From Streptomyces sp. NRRL F-6492 (GTDB lineage: Bacteria; Actinomycetota; Actinomycetes; Streptomycetales; Streptomycetaceae): DNA of 9,575 nucleotides. A program made the translations under genes and the position numbers. Positions 1 through 5,502 of this stretch are shown here, in pieces (within the stretch, counting starts at the first letter, position 1; each line of letters begins with the position of its first letter). The notes beneath the pieces were generated by a model. It had not been told where the DNA came from. It worked only from the letters and a program-made list of their open reading frames with translations, and ran no database searches. The stretch lies in assembly GCF_001280125.1 (NCBI RefSeq), contig NZ_LGEG01000047.1, positions 1 through 9,575 of the forward strand. Direction: 5' to 3'.

Positions 1-51
1 GGCCTCAGGGGTGCGGGGGCCTCAGGGGTGCGGGGGCCTTAGGGGTGCGTC
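1..51. repeat. 17-bp tandem repeat, three copies
   Basis: The unit GGCCTCAGGGGTGCGGG occurs at 1-17 and 18-34 without change, then at 35-51 with three substitutions (GGCCTTAGGGGTGCGTC). The array begins at the first base of the window, so more copies may lie to the left. It sits just upstream of nuoD and ends where a 10-bp palindrome (CCCGTACGGG, 51-60) begins. Function unknown; it could be a regulator-binding array or slipped-strand duplication of a promoter-proximal element. Confidence 0.85.
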
Positions 52-67
52 CCGTACGGGAGATACT
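39..67 (+). promoter_or_regulatory. possible weak nuoD promoter
   Basis: TTAGGG (39-44) and GATACT (62-67) are separated by 17 bases and loosely resemble -35 and -10 boxes of the main vegetative sigma factor. If real, transcription would begin close to the A of the ATG at 74, giving a leaderless or nearly leaderless mRNA. The -35 match is poor. A palindrome, CCCGTACGGG (51-60), lies within the spacer and could be an operator. This is a low-confidence reading; a GGGAG at 58-62 is the alternative, somewhat distant ribosome-binding site. Confidence 0.2.
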
Positions 68-73
68 GGCCGC

Positions 74-1216
74 ATGACGGAGACGACGGTCGGAATCGGC
101 GGCGCGGCGGAGAGCACCGACATGGTGCTGAACATCGGGCCGCAGCACCCCTCGACCCACGGCGTGCTCCGGCTCCGGCTCGTCCTGGACGGCGAGGTGA
201 TCCGGTCGGCCGAGCCGGTGGTCGGCTACATGCACCGGGGGGCCGAGAAGCTCTTCGAGGCGCGGGACTACCGGCAGATCGTCATGCTGGCCAACCGCCA
301 CGACTGGCTGTCCGCCTTCTCCAGCGAGCTGGGCGTGGTGATGGCCGTCGAGCGGATGCTGGGCATGGAGGTCCCGGAGCGCGCGGTGTGGACCCGTACG
401 CTCCTCGCCGAGCTGAACCGGGTCCTCAACCACCTCATGTTCCTCGGCTCGTACCCCCTCGAACTGGGCGGGATCACCCCGGTCTTCCACGCCTTCCGGG
501 AGCGCGAGGAGCTCCAGGCGGTGATGGAGGAGGCGTCCGGCGGCCGGATGCACTACATGTTCAACCGGGTCGGCGGCCTCAAGGAGGACCTGCCGGCCGG
601 GTGGACGGGGCGGGCGCGGCGGGCCGTCGCGGACGTGCGGTCGCGGATGGACGTGTACGACCGGCTCGTCCTCGGCAACGAGATCTTCCGGGGCCGCACG
701 CGCGGGATCGGGGTCCTGTCGCGGGAGGCGGTCCACGCGTACGGGGTGTCGGGGCCGATCGCCCGCGCCTCGGGCGTCGACTTCGACCTGCGCCGCGACG
801 AGCCGTACCTCGCGTACGGGGAGCTGGCGGACGTCCTGCGGGTGGCGGTGCGGGAGGAGGGCGACTGCCTCGCCCGGTTCGAGTGCCTCCTGGAGCAGAC
901 GCACAACTCCCTGGACCTGGCGGACGCCTGTCTGGACCGGATGGAGGAGCTGGCGCCGGGGCCGGTCAACCAGCGGCTGCCCAAGGTGCTGAAGGCGCCG
1001 GAGGGCCACACGTACGCGTGGACCGAGAACCCGCTCGGCGTGAACGGCTACTACCTGGTGTCGAAGGGCGAGAAGACCCCGTACCGGCTGAAGCTGCGCT
1101 CGGCCTCGTTCAACAACATCCAGGCGCTCGCCGAACTGCTGCCGGGGACGCTGGTCGCCGACATGGTGGCGATCCTGGGCTCGCTCTTCTTCGTCGTCGG
1201 CGACATCGACAAGTAG
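74..1216 (+). CDS. nuoD: NADH-quinone oxidoreductase subunit D paralogue (NuoD/49-kDa/Nqo4 family)
   Basis: 380 residues. Family members sit in the peripheral arm of complex I, where NuoD and NuoB form the quinone reduction site; the fold derives from the large subunit of NiFe hydrogenases. Visible hallmarks are [13 protein letters not shown] at 22-34, GYMHRGAEK at 51-59, the internal GGLKEDLP, and the C-terminal [14 protein letters not shown] and VVGDIDK, so the protein is full length. The ATG at 74 starts a short N-terminus just ahead of the conserved core; an in-frame ATG at 11 lies in the repeat array and is unlikely. No other nuo gene is in the window: the next gene is convergent and about 70 bp of non-coding repeats precede it, so it looks like a stand-alone second copy. 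Against Thermus Nqo4, H38 is kept as H29, but Y87 becomes W78 and D139 becomes E130. It may therefore act on a different quinone, replace the standard subunit under some condition, or no longer catalyse. Confidence 0.93.
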   Translation: MTETTVGIGGAAESTDMVLNIGPQHPSTHGVLRLRLVLDGEVIRSAEPVVGYMHRGAEKLFEARDYRQIVMLANRHDWLSAFSSELGVVMAVERMLGMEVPERAVWTRTLLAELNRVLNHLMFLGSYPLELGGITPVFHAFREREELQAVMEEASGGRMHYMFNRVGGLKEDLPAGWTGRARRAVADVRSRMDVYDRLVLGNEIFRGRTRGIGVLSREAVHAYGVSGPIARASGVDFDLRRDEPYLAYGELADVLRVAVREEGDCLARFECLLEQTHNSLDLADACLDRMEELAPGPVNQRLPKVLKAPEGHTYAWTENPLGVNGYYLVSKGEKTPYRLKLRSASFNNIQALAELLPGTLVADMVAILGSLFFVVGDIDK

Positions 1217-1299
1217 GTCCCGCGGCTGTCCGTATCGACGGGTAGGACCCGCCGCTGTCCGTATCGACGGACGGAACCCGCCGCTATCCGTCCTCGCGG
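1213..1299. repeat. 29-bp tandem repeat, about three copies, across convergent gene ends
   Basis: Copies at 1213-1241 and 1242-1270 match closely (differences only near GTAGGtCCCGCgGC versus GTAGGaCCCGCcGC); both contain CTGTCCGTATCGACGG. A more diverged third copy runs 1271-1299 and keeps CCCGCCGCTATCCGTC. The first copy includes the nuoD stop codon and the third lies over the last codons of the acetyltransferase gene, so the array spans both 3' ends. Confidence 0.8.
1257..1272. terminator. possible bidirectional hairpin between nuoD and the GNAT gene
   Basis: GTCCGT-ATCG-ACGGAC is a perfect 6-bp stem with a four-base loop, in the second copy of the 29-bp repeat. The first copy can form a weaker version at 1228-1243 using two G-U pairs. 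No T-tract follows, which is common in high-GC actinomycetes. Its place between converging genes suits a shared terminator, but the stem is short. Confidence 0.35.
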
Positions 1300-1775
1300 C
1301 GCATCACCGCGTACGCGCGTCCCGACGTGCCGGGCGTGCGCCGGTCGACGACGGTCCAGCCCCAGCCCTCGTACCGCTTGGTCAACTCCGGTACGTCGAG
1401 GGTCATCAGAAGGCGTGACCCCGGGGCCGGGGCCGCGAGGATCGCGTCGTGGAGGGCGCGGCCGGTGCCGAGGCCCTGGTGGGCGGGGGCGACGACGAGT
1501 TCGGCGAGTTCGAAGGCGGGTTCCCGGCCGGTCAGGACGGTGTCGGTCCAGCCGGCCGCGAAGCCCCGGAGCTCGCCGTCGGGGCCGAACGCGGCGACGG
1601 CCCGGAAGTCGGGCCGCCCGGCCGCCGAGCCGAGCAGCCGCTCCACGGTCCGTACGGCGCCGAGCGGCGGCTCGTGCCAGGGGGCGCCGCAGAAGGCCTG
1701 GGCGCACAGGGCGAGCAGTTCGTCCCGGCGGCGGGCGACCTCGCCGGCCGGGAAGTCGGCGAGGCGGTGCGTCAC
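1284..1775 (-). CDS. GNAT-family N-acetyltransferase
   Basis: 163 residues from a GTG start. GNAT enzymes move an acetyl group from acetyl-CoA to an amine. The acetyl-CoA pyrophosphate loop is clear at about 93-106, LVVAPAHQGLGTGR (Q/R-x-x-G-x-G type), preceded by the expected beta strands (RAVAAFGPDGELRGFAAGW, about 58-76) and followed by the usual late helix and strand (TKRYEGWGWTVVDRR). The N-terminal part (LALCAQAFCGAPWHEPP) is typical of small single-domain acetyltransferases. The GTG overlaps the TGA of the upstream coiled-coil gene as GTGA, and no good ribosome-binding site precedes it, so translation is probably coupled. The substrate cannot be told from sequence; small molecules, antibiotics or protein N-termini are all possible. 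An open frame continues upstream in the same phase, but it is a shadow of the neighbouring gene. Confidence 0.85.
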   Translation of the reverse strand: MTHRLADFPAGEVARRRDELLALCAQAFCGAPWHEPPLGAVRTVERLLGSAAGRPDFRAVAAFGPDGELRGFAAGWTDTVLTGREPAFELAELVVAPAHQGLGTGRALHDAILAAPAPGSRLLMTLDVPELTKRYEGWGWTVVDRRTPGTSGRAYAVMRREDG

Positions 1776-2812
1776 GAGTTCACGGCCCCGCGCAGCTCCG
1801 CCAGGTCGAGCTGTTCCGTCTCGTCGTGCGCGGTCAGGTCGATGACGTGTCCGATCGTCCGCGGCGGCACGGGGGCGGGGCCGGTGACCGGGGCGAGGGC
1901 CGGGGCGCCGGTCCGCTCGGTCTCGGCGGCCAGGACCTCCTCGCCCACGACGTCGGCGAGGTCCGTGTGCTGCACGGCCTCGATGGCGTCCGCCGTCTTC
2001 TGCGTGCCGAAGAAGTCGAAGCCGCCCTCGGGGCGCGGGACGGGCCTGCGGGAGGCGTACGGGACGATCGCGGCCGCGATCGCCACGGGCGCGGGTGCGG
2101 GCGGGAGCGCGGGGGCGGGGGCGGCCGGCCGGGTGTGCTGCTCGGTCCCGGCGGCCGCCGCGTGCTTCCCCTGCGGTTCCTCCGTCTCCCGGGCGCGCTC
2201 GGCCAGGTCGCGGGCGCGGGCGGCCTCGGCGGTGCGGCGGGCCTGCTGGGCCGCGGCGTTGCGCGGGAGGTCGCGCAGGGCCTGGGCGGCGCGGCGGAAC
2301 GCCTCGGGGGTGGGCGTGGAGCCGGCGGCCGGGAGGGCCTTGGCGTCGCCGTTGCCCGCGCTCTCCAGGGCGAGGACGCGGCGGCCCTCCAGCGCGCTGG
2401 CCCGCTCGGTCTCGGCGGTGGCGTAGCGGCGGAGCAGGTCGGCGTGCTCGCCGCGCAGTCCGGCGAGCTCCACGCGCTTGGCGCGGAGCTTGGCGTCGAG
2501 CCGGGAGCGCAGCGCGCGGGACTCGTCGAGGTCGGACTCCAGTTCGGCGACCCGTTCCTCGGCCTTCCACTGGTCGGCGGCGCGCGCCCGCTCGGTCTCG
2601 GCGACCCGCAGTCCGGCGCTCCGGTCCCAACTGCGCATGAGGACGGCGCCGGTGACGGCCGCGGCCGCCGCGGCGGCGGTCAGCAGCCGTACGACCACCA
2701 GGTCTCCGGGCAGCCAGGCGGCCGCGGCGCACACGACCGCGGCGCCGGCCACCGCGGAGGGCGGCAGCAGCTTGTGCAGAGGCGGGGAATGGCGGTGGCG
2801 TCCACGTGGCAT
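1772..2812 (-). CDS. two-helix membrane protein with coiled coil, function unknown
   Basis: 346 residues from the ATG at 2812. A basic, His-rich N-terminus (MPRGRHRHSPPLHKLLPP) leads into two hydrophobic segments, about 19-34 and 38-59, separated by a very short PGD turn, which suggests a hairpin with both ends in the cytoplasm. Residues about 64-142 are rich in Glu, Arg, Ala and Leu in a heptad-like pattern (ETERARAADQWKAEERVAEL and onward), a likely coiled coil. After that comes an Ala/Pro-rich stretch with low complexity and a more conserved-looking tail (GGFDFFGTQKTADAIEAVQH). The 2812 start is preferred because the basic segment looks like a normal N-terminus; ATG 2842 and GTG 2884 would read through a large inverted repeat. 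No clear ribosome-binding site is visible for any of them. I recognise it only as a Streptomyces-type conserved hypothetical; a scaffold or envelope role is a guess. Confidence 0.75.
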   Translation of the reverse strand: MPRGRHRHSPPLHKLLPPSAVAGAAVVCAAAAWLPGDLVVVRLLTAAAAAAAVTGAVLMRSWDRSAGLRVAETERARAADQWKAEERVAELESDLDESRALRSRLDAKLRAKRVELAGLRGEHADLLRRYATAETERASALEGRRVLALESAGNGDAKALPAAGSTPTPEAFRRAAQALRDLPRNAAAQQARRTAEAARARDLAERARETEEPQGKHAAAAGTEQHTRPAAPAPALPPAPAPVAIAAAIVPYASRRPVPRPEGGFDFFGTQKTADAIEAVQHTDLADVVGEEVLAAETERTGAPALAPVTGPAPVPPRTIGHVIDLTAHDETEQLDLAELRGAVNS

Positions 2813-2844
2813 GGCCTGAAATTTACCGTGCGTAGGCGTCATGT

Positions 2845-2931
2845 GGGGGGTCGGCCCGGCAATCTCTTGGCCACTTCTCGCCACCGGAAGTGGATATCGA
2901 CCGTTCCGGTTCCGTTTCGGGCCGACTCCCC
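2845..2931. terminator. nested inverted repeat, possible opuC operon terminator
   Basis: GGGGGGTCGGCCCG (2845-2858) pairs with CGGGCCGACTCCCC (2918-2931): 14 positions, all complementary apart from one G-T. Inside the 59-base loop lies a second stem, CCACTTC (2871-2877) with GAAGTGG (2887-2893), perfect over 7 bp. The structure fills most of the 130-bp gap between the binding-protein gene and the coiled-coil gene, both on the minus strand. It could end the transporter operon, protect its 3' end, or act as a cruciform operator for the downstream gene. The large loop is unlike a simple intrinsic terminator. Confidence 0.5.
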
Positions 2932-2942
2932 CCGCCCCACGC

Positions 2943-3938
2943 CTACTTCTTGAGCAGCCCCTTCGTCGTCAGATAGTCCTTGGCGACGTCCTCCGGCTTC
3001 GCCCGCTCGGCATCCACCTTGCGGTTGAGTTCGGCGAGATCCGCTGTGGTCAACACCTTGGTGATCTTGTCCAGGGCGGCGGCTATCTCGGGAGAACCGG
3101 CGTCCTCGGCGTTGACCACGGGCAGCACGTTGTCGGCGTTCTGGAGCTTCTTGTCGTCGGCGAGGAAGACCAGCCCGTAGTTCTCGATCGTGGCGTCCGT
3201 GGTGGTCGTCAGGACCAGCTGGTCCACCCCGTCCTTGACGGCCTGCTTGGCCTGCGGGGTGCCGACGCCCTTGGGGTCGATCCCGGCCACGTCGATCCCG
3301 TACGCCTTCTTCAGGCCGGGGGCGCAGAAGGGACGCACCGCGCATTCGTCACCGGCGGCGATCTTCACCTTGATCTTGGAGGCGCCGAGATCGGAAAGCG
3401 TCGTCAGCTTGTTCTTCTCGGCGAATTCCCTCGACACCGCGAAGGCGTTCTGGTCGACCGCCTCTCCGACCGCGAGCACCTTCAGACCGCGCGGCTCGGC
3501 GAGCTTCCGCAGCGCCTCGACCGTGGCCGCCGCGTCGCCCGAGGCGACCGGCTTCTCCTCGGGCGCCTTCGGCCCGTTCACCTTCGCGTTGAGGAATTCC
3601 GCGATCGTCGCCGCGTATTCCGGGACGACGTCGATCTCGCCCTTCTCCAGGGAGGGCTCGTACAGCTCGCGATTCTTCACGGTGGTGATCGAGACGGAGT
3701 ATCCGGCGTCCCGCAGCGACTGGGCGTACAGCTCGGCGAGGACCTTGGCCTCGGTGAAGGCGGCCGCGCCGACCACCAGCGAGCCCTTGGACCCGCCTCC
3801 GGAGCCCCCCGAGCCACCGGAGCTCCCGGAGCCGTTCTTCTTGCCGTCCTCCAGGCTGTCACCGCCGCACGCCGCGAGGGCGGCGGTCAGCGCCGCCGTA
3901 CCCAGCAGCGCGCCCGCGATACGCGAGACCCTGTTCAC
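2943..3938 (-). CDS. opuCC: glycine betaine/choline-type ABC transporter substrate-binding lipoprotein
   Basis: 331 residues. It would capture a quaternary-amine osmolyte outside the cell and pass it to the permease. The signal peptide MNRVSRIAGALLG...LAAC ends in a lipobox (LAAC, 21-24), so Cys24 is the probable lipid-anchored residue; a Gly/Ser linker (about 35-50) joins it to an OpuAC-like domain. Family motifs include GAAAFTEAKVLAELY (57-71), GEIDVVPEYAAT (100-111; compare the DxxPEYTGT seen in OpuCC) and NYGLVFLADDK. The pair of Cys in GDECAVRPFCAPGL is usual in this family and may form a disulfide. The GTG at 3938 was chosen because GGTGATC, complementary to the 16S rRNA 3' end, lies two bases upstream; the ATG at 3950 (335 residues) is the alternative. 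The gene is last in a three-gene unit, 25 bases after the permease. The exact ligand is not determinable here. Confidence 0.9.
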   Translation of the reverse strand: MNRVSRIAGALLGTAALTAALAACGGDSLEDGKKNGSGSSGGSGGSGGGSKGSLVVGAAAFTEAKVLAELYAQSLRDAGYSVSITTVKNRELYEPSLEKGEIDVVPEYAATIAEFLNAKVNGPKAPEEKPVASGDAAATVEALRKLAEPRGLKVLAVGEAVDQNAFAVSREFAEKNKLTTLSDLGASKIKVKIAAGDECAVRPFCAPGLKKAYGIDVAGIDPKGVGTPQAKQAVKDGVDQLVLTTTTDATIENYGLVFLADDKKLQNADNVLPVVNAEDAGSPEIAAALDKITKVLTTADLAELNRKVDAERAKPEDVAKDYLTTKGLLKK

Positions 3939-3940
3939 GA

Positions 3941-3947
3941 GATCACC
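3941..3947 (-). promoter_or_regulatory. ribosome-binding site deciding the opuCC start
   Basis: Read on the minus strand, GGTGATC matches the stretch next to the core Shine-Dalgarno in the anti-SD complement (GGAGGTGATC). It sits two bases before the GTG at 3938, so the equivalent GGAGG position would be about seven bases from the start. It lies downstream of the ATG at 3950 and so cannot serve that codon. Confidence 0.5.
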
Positions 3948-3963
3948 CATCCACTCGGCTTCG

Positions 3964-4671
3964 TCAGATCGTTCTGTTCTTCGGCACGCGCGCGTGCCCC
4001 CGGCCCGGACCGCGTCCCGGCCCCGGCAGGAGCCGGTCGGCACCGGCGAGCACGCCCTCCACCAGGAGGGCGAGCAGCGCCACGAGCACGGCGCCCGCCA
4101 CCACCTGCCCCGTGTCGTACGTGGCGAACCCGGCCGTGATGATCCGGCCGAGACCGCCCTGGCCGACCATCGCCGCGACCGTGGCCGTGGCGACCACCTG
4201 CACCGCGGCCGAGCGGACGCCGGTCATCACCACCGGCCGGGCCAGCGGCAGTTCCACCCGCAGGAAGACCTGCCCGCCCGTCATCCCCATGCCCCGCGCG
4301 GCCCGCACCGCGGCCCGGTCCACCTCCCGCACCCCCACGTACGCGTTGGTGAGGAGCGGGGGCATCGCGAACAGCACCAGGGCCACCACGGTCGGCACGT
4401 ATCCGGCGTTCCGCAGGGGCGACACCATGAACAGGGCCAGGACCGCGAAGACGGGCACCGCCCGCCCCACGTTCGACACGTTCACCGCGAGCGCCCCGCC
4501 CCGGCCCAGGTGGCCCAGCCACAGGCCCGGCGGCAGCGCGAGCGCCGCGGCGATCAGGAGCGCGAGCCCGCTCACGTACACGTGCTCGGCGAGCCGCTGC
4601 CCTATGCCGCCGTCCCCCGTCCAGTGCGCGCCGGTGGTGAGCCAGCCCCAGGCGTCCGTCACGACCCCCAC
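3964..4671 (-). CDS. opuCD: OpuC/ProW-type ABC transporter permease (second permease)
   Basis: 235 residues; about five to six membrane helices are visible (near 33-53, 71-85, 91-107 and two in the last third). It would form, with the other permease, the membrane channel of the osmolyte importer. The cytoplasmic coupling loop that docks on the ATPase is RAARGMGMTGGQVFLRVELP (about 123-142): the family EAA motif has Arg in place of Glu but keeps the A-A-x-G-M-G core. GQGGLGRIITAGF is another family signature. The tail (GPGRGPGRGHARVPKNRTI) is basic and Gly/Pro rich. GTG codons at 4680, 4671 and 4662 are possible starts; 4671 is preferred because GGGAGG (4685-4680) lies eight bases before it. 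It begins one base after the stop of the upstream permease gene, so translation is likely coupled. CB/CD naming follows gene order only. Confidence 0.88.
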   Translation of the reverse strand: MGVVTDAWGWLTTGAHWTGDGGIGQRLAEHVYVSGLALLIAAALALPPGLWLGHLGRGGALAVNVSNVGRAVPVFAVLALFMVSPLRNAGYVPTVVALVLFAMPPLLTNAYVGVREVDRAAVRAARGMGMTGGQVFLRVELPLARPVVMTGVRSAAVQVVATATVAAMVGQGGLGRIITAGFATYDTGQVVAGAVLVALLALLVEGVLAGADRLLPGPGRGPGRGHARVPKNRTI

Positions 4672-4672
4672 C

Positions 4673-5359
4673 TCACCCACCTCCCGGCGCGGTCCGTATG
4701 CGGGCCCAGGGCGTCAACAGCCGCTGGAGGCCCAGGAGCAGCAGGTCGGCGACGACGGCGAGCAGCACGCACAGCACCGAGGCGGCGAGCACCTGCGCCT
4801 TGAAGAAGGTCGGCAGGGCGTCCTCGACGAGGTTGCCCAGGCCGCCGCGCCCGACGACCGAACCGATCGTCGTCAGCGCGATCGTGGACACCGTCGCCAT
4901 CCGCACGCCGGCCATCAGGACCGGCAGCGCCAAGGGCAGTTCGACCGCCCACAGCAGCCGCAGCGAGCCGTACCCCATGCCCCGGGCCGCCTCCCGCGTC
5001 TCGGCGGGCACGGCGGCGAGCCCCGCCAGCGTGTTCCGCACGAGGATCGTCAGGGCGTACAGCACGAGGCCGGTCACCACGAGCGCCGCCGAGAGCCCGA
5101 AGAACGGCAGCAGCAGCGAGAACATCGCGAGCGACGGGACCGTGTAGAGCAGCGTGGTCAGTCCGAGGACCGGGCCCGCGAACCGGGGCCTGGCCCGGAC
5201 GAGCAGCGCCAGCGGCACCGCGACGGCGAGCGCGATCAGCACGGAGGCGGCCGTGATTCCCACATGCTGGAGCAGTGCCTCCGTCAACTCCTCACGGCGG
5301 GTGCGGAGGTACTCCCCGCAGATCCAGTCGTTCGTGACCAGACAGTTCGGCGCGCTCAT
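4673..5359 (-). CDS. opuCB: OpuC/ProW-type ABC transporter permease (first permease)
   Basis: 228 residues. Membrane helices near 33-54, 63-86, 91-107 and others toward the C-terminus surround the coupling loop EAARGMGYGSLRLLWAVELP (123-142), the family EAA motif that contacts the ATPase. TTLLYTVPSLAMFSLLLPFFG and GSVVGRGGLGNLVEDALPTF are close to the same segments of OpuCB/OpuCD and OsmW/OsmY-type permeases. The ATG at 5359 is chosen because GGGGAGGG lies a few bases upstream; the frame stays open up to 5467 but that stretch is the intergenic region. First gene of the minus-strand transporter unit and divergent from the ATPase gene. The N-terminus MSAPNCLVTNDWICGEY is an unusually Cys-containing lead before the first helix. 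Confidence 0.9.
   Translation of the reverse strand: MSAPNCLVTNDWICGEYLRTRREELTEALLQHVGITAASVLIALAVAVPLALLVRARPRFAGPVLGLTTLLYTVPSLAMFSLLLPFFGLSAALVVTGLVLYALTILVRNTLAGLAAVPAETREAARGMGYGSLRLLWAVELPLALPVLMAGVRMATVSTIALTTIGSVVGRGGLGNLVEDALPTFFKAQVLAASVLCVLLAVVADLLLLGLQRLLTPWARIRTAPGGG
4680..4685 (-). promoter_or_regulatory. ribosome-binding site for the second permease
   Basis: GGGAGG on the minus strand, inside the last codons of the first permease gene, eight bases before GTG 4671. It overlaps the alternative GTG at 4680-4678, which argues against that codon as the start. Confidence 0.55.
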
Positions 5360-5502
5360 CGTCCCTCCCCCCGGGTCTCCACCTACCCGAACGCTTGTGT
5401 GGACGACCCTAACCCCCGCCACCGACAATCCCCGGGATCCGCCACAATGCGGCAACACGCCCTTCACACACCCCCGCCGCCCAGGGGCCAGAATGGGGAA
5501 CC
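5360..5502. promoter_or_regulatory. divergent control region of the osmolyte transporter
   Basis: 143 bp separate the ATG of the permease unit (minus) from the ATG of the ATPase gene (plus), so both promoters may lie here. A strong GGGGAGGG ribosome-binding site (5363-5370) serves the permease and a weaker GGGGAA serves the ATPase. Two adjacent small imperfect palindromes stand out: ATCCCCGGGAT (5428-5438, 5-bp arms around one base) and GCCACAATGCGGC (5441-5453, arms differing at one pair). They may be operator half-sites for an osmotic-response regulator. I cannot assign convincing -35/-10 boxes. Confidence 0.5.

Noticed and set aside
5..1009. Minus-strand open frame of 334 codons under nuoD
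   Set aside because: It is antisense to a strongly conserved protein and has His/Arg/Pro-rich composition typical of high-GC shadow frames.
388..1245. Second plus-strand frame inside nuoD
   Set aside because: Gly/Arg/Ala/Pro-rich out-of-frame reading; no start signal and no recognisable domain.
1776..2732. Upstream extension of the acetyltransferase frame to 482 residues
   Set aside because: The added part is Arg/Pro/Gly-rich shadow of the coiled-coil gene in another frame; the GNAT fold is complete from GTG 1775.
2813..2884. Longer N-terminus for the coiled-coil protein from GTG 2884 or ATG 2842
   Set aside because: The extension runs through the nested inverted repeat, has no ribosome-binding site and adds a non-conserved-looking segment before a normal basic N-terminus.
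1415..2953. Plus-strand open frame of 512 codons over the acetyltransferase and coiled-coil genes
   Set aside because: Arg/Gly-dominated shadow; the minus-strand genes here have clear motifs and a coupled stop/start.
3190..4803. Plus-strand open frame of 537 codons across the binding protein and permease genes
   Set aside because: Low-complexity Ser/Arg/Thr/His content; it runs antisense to two well-recognised transporter genes.
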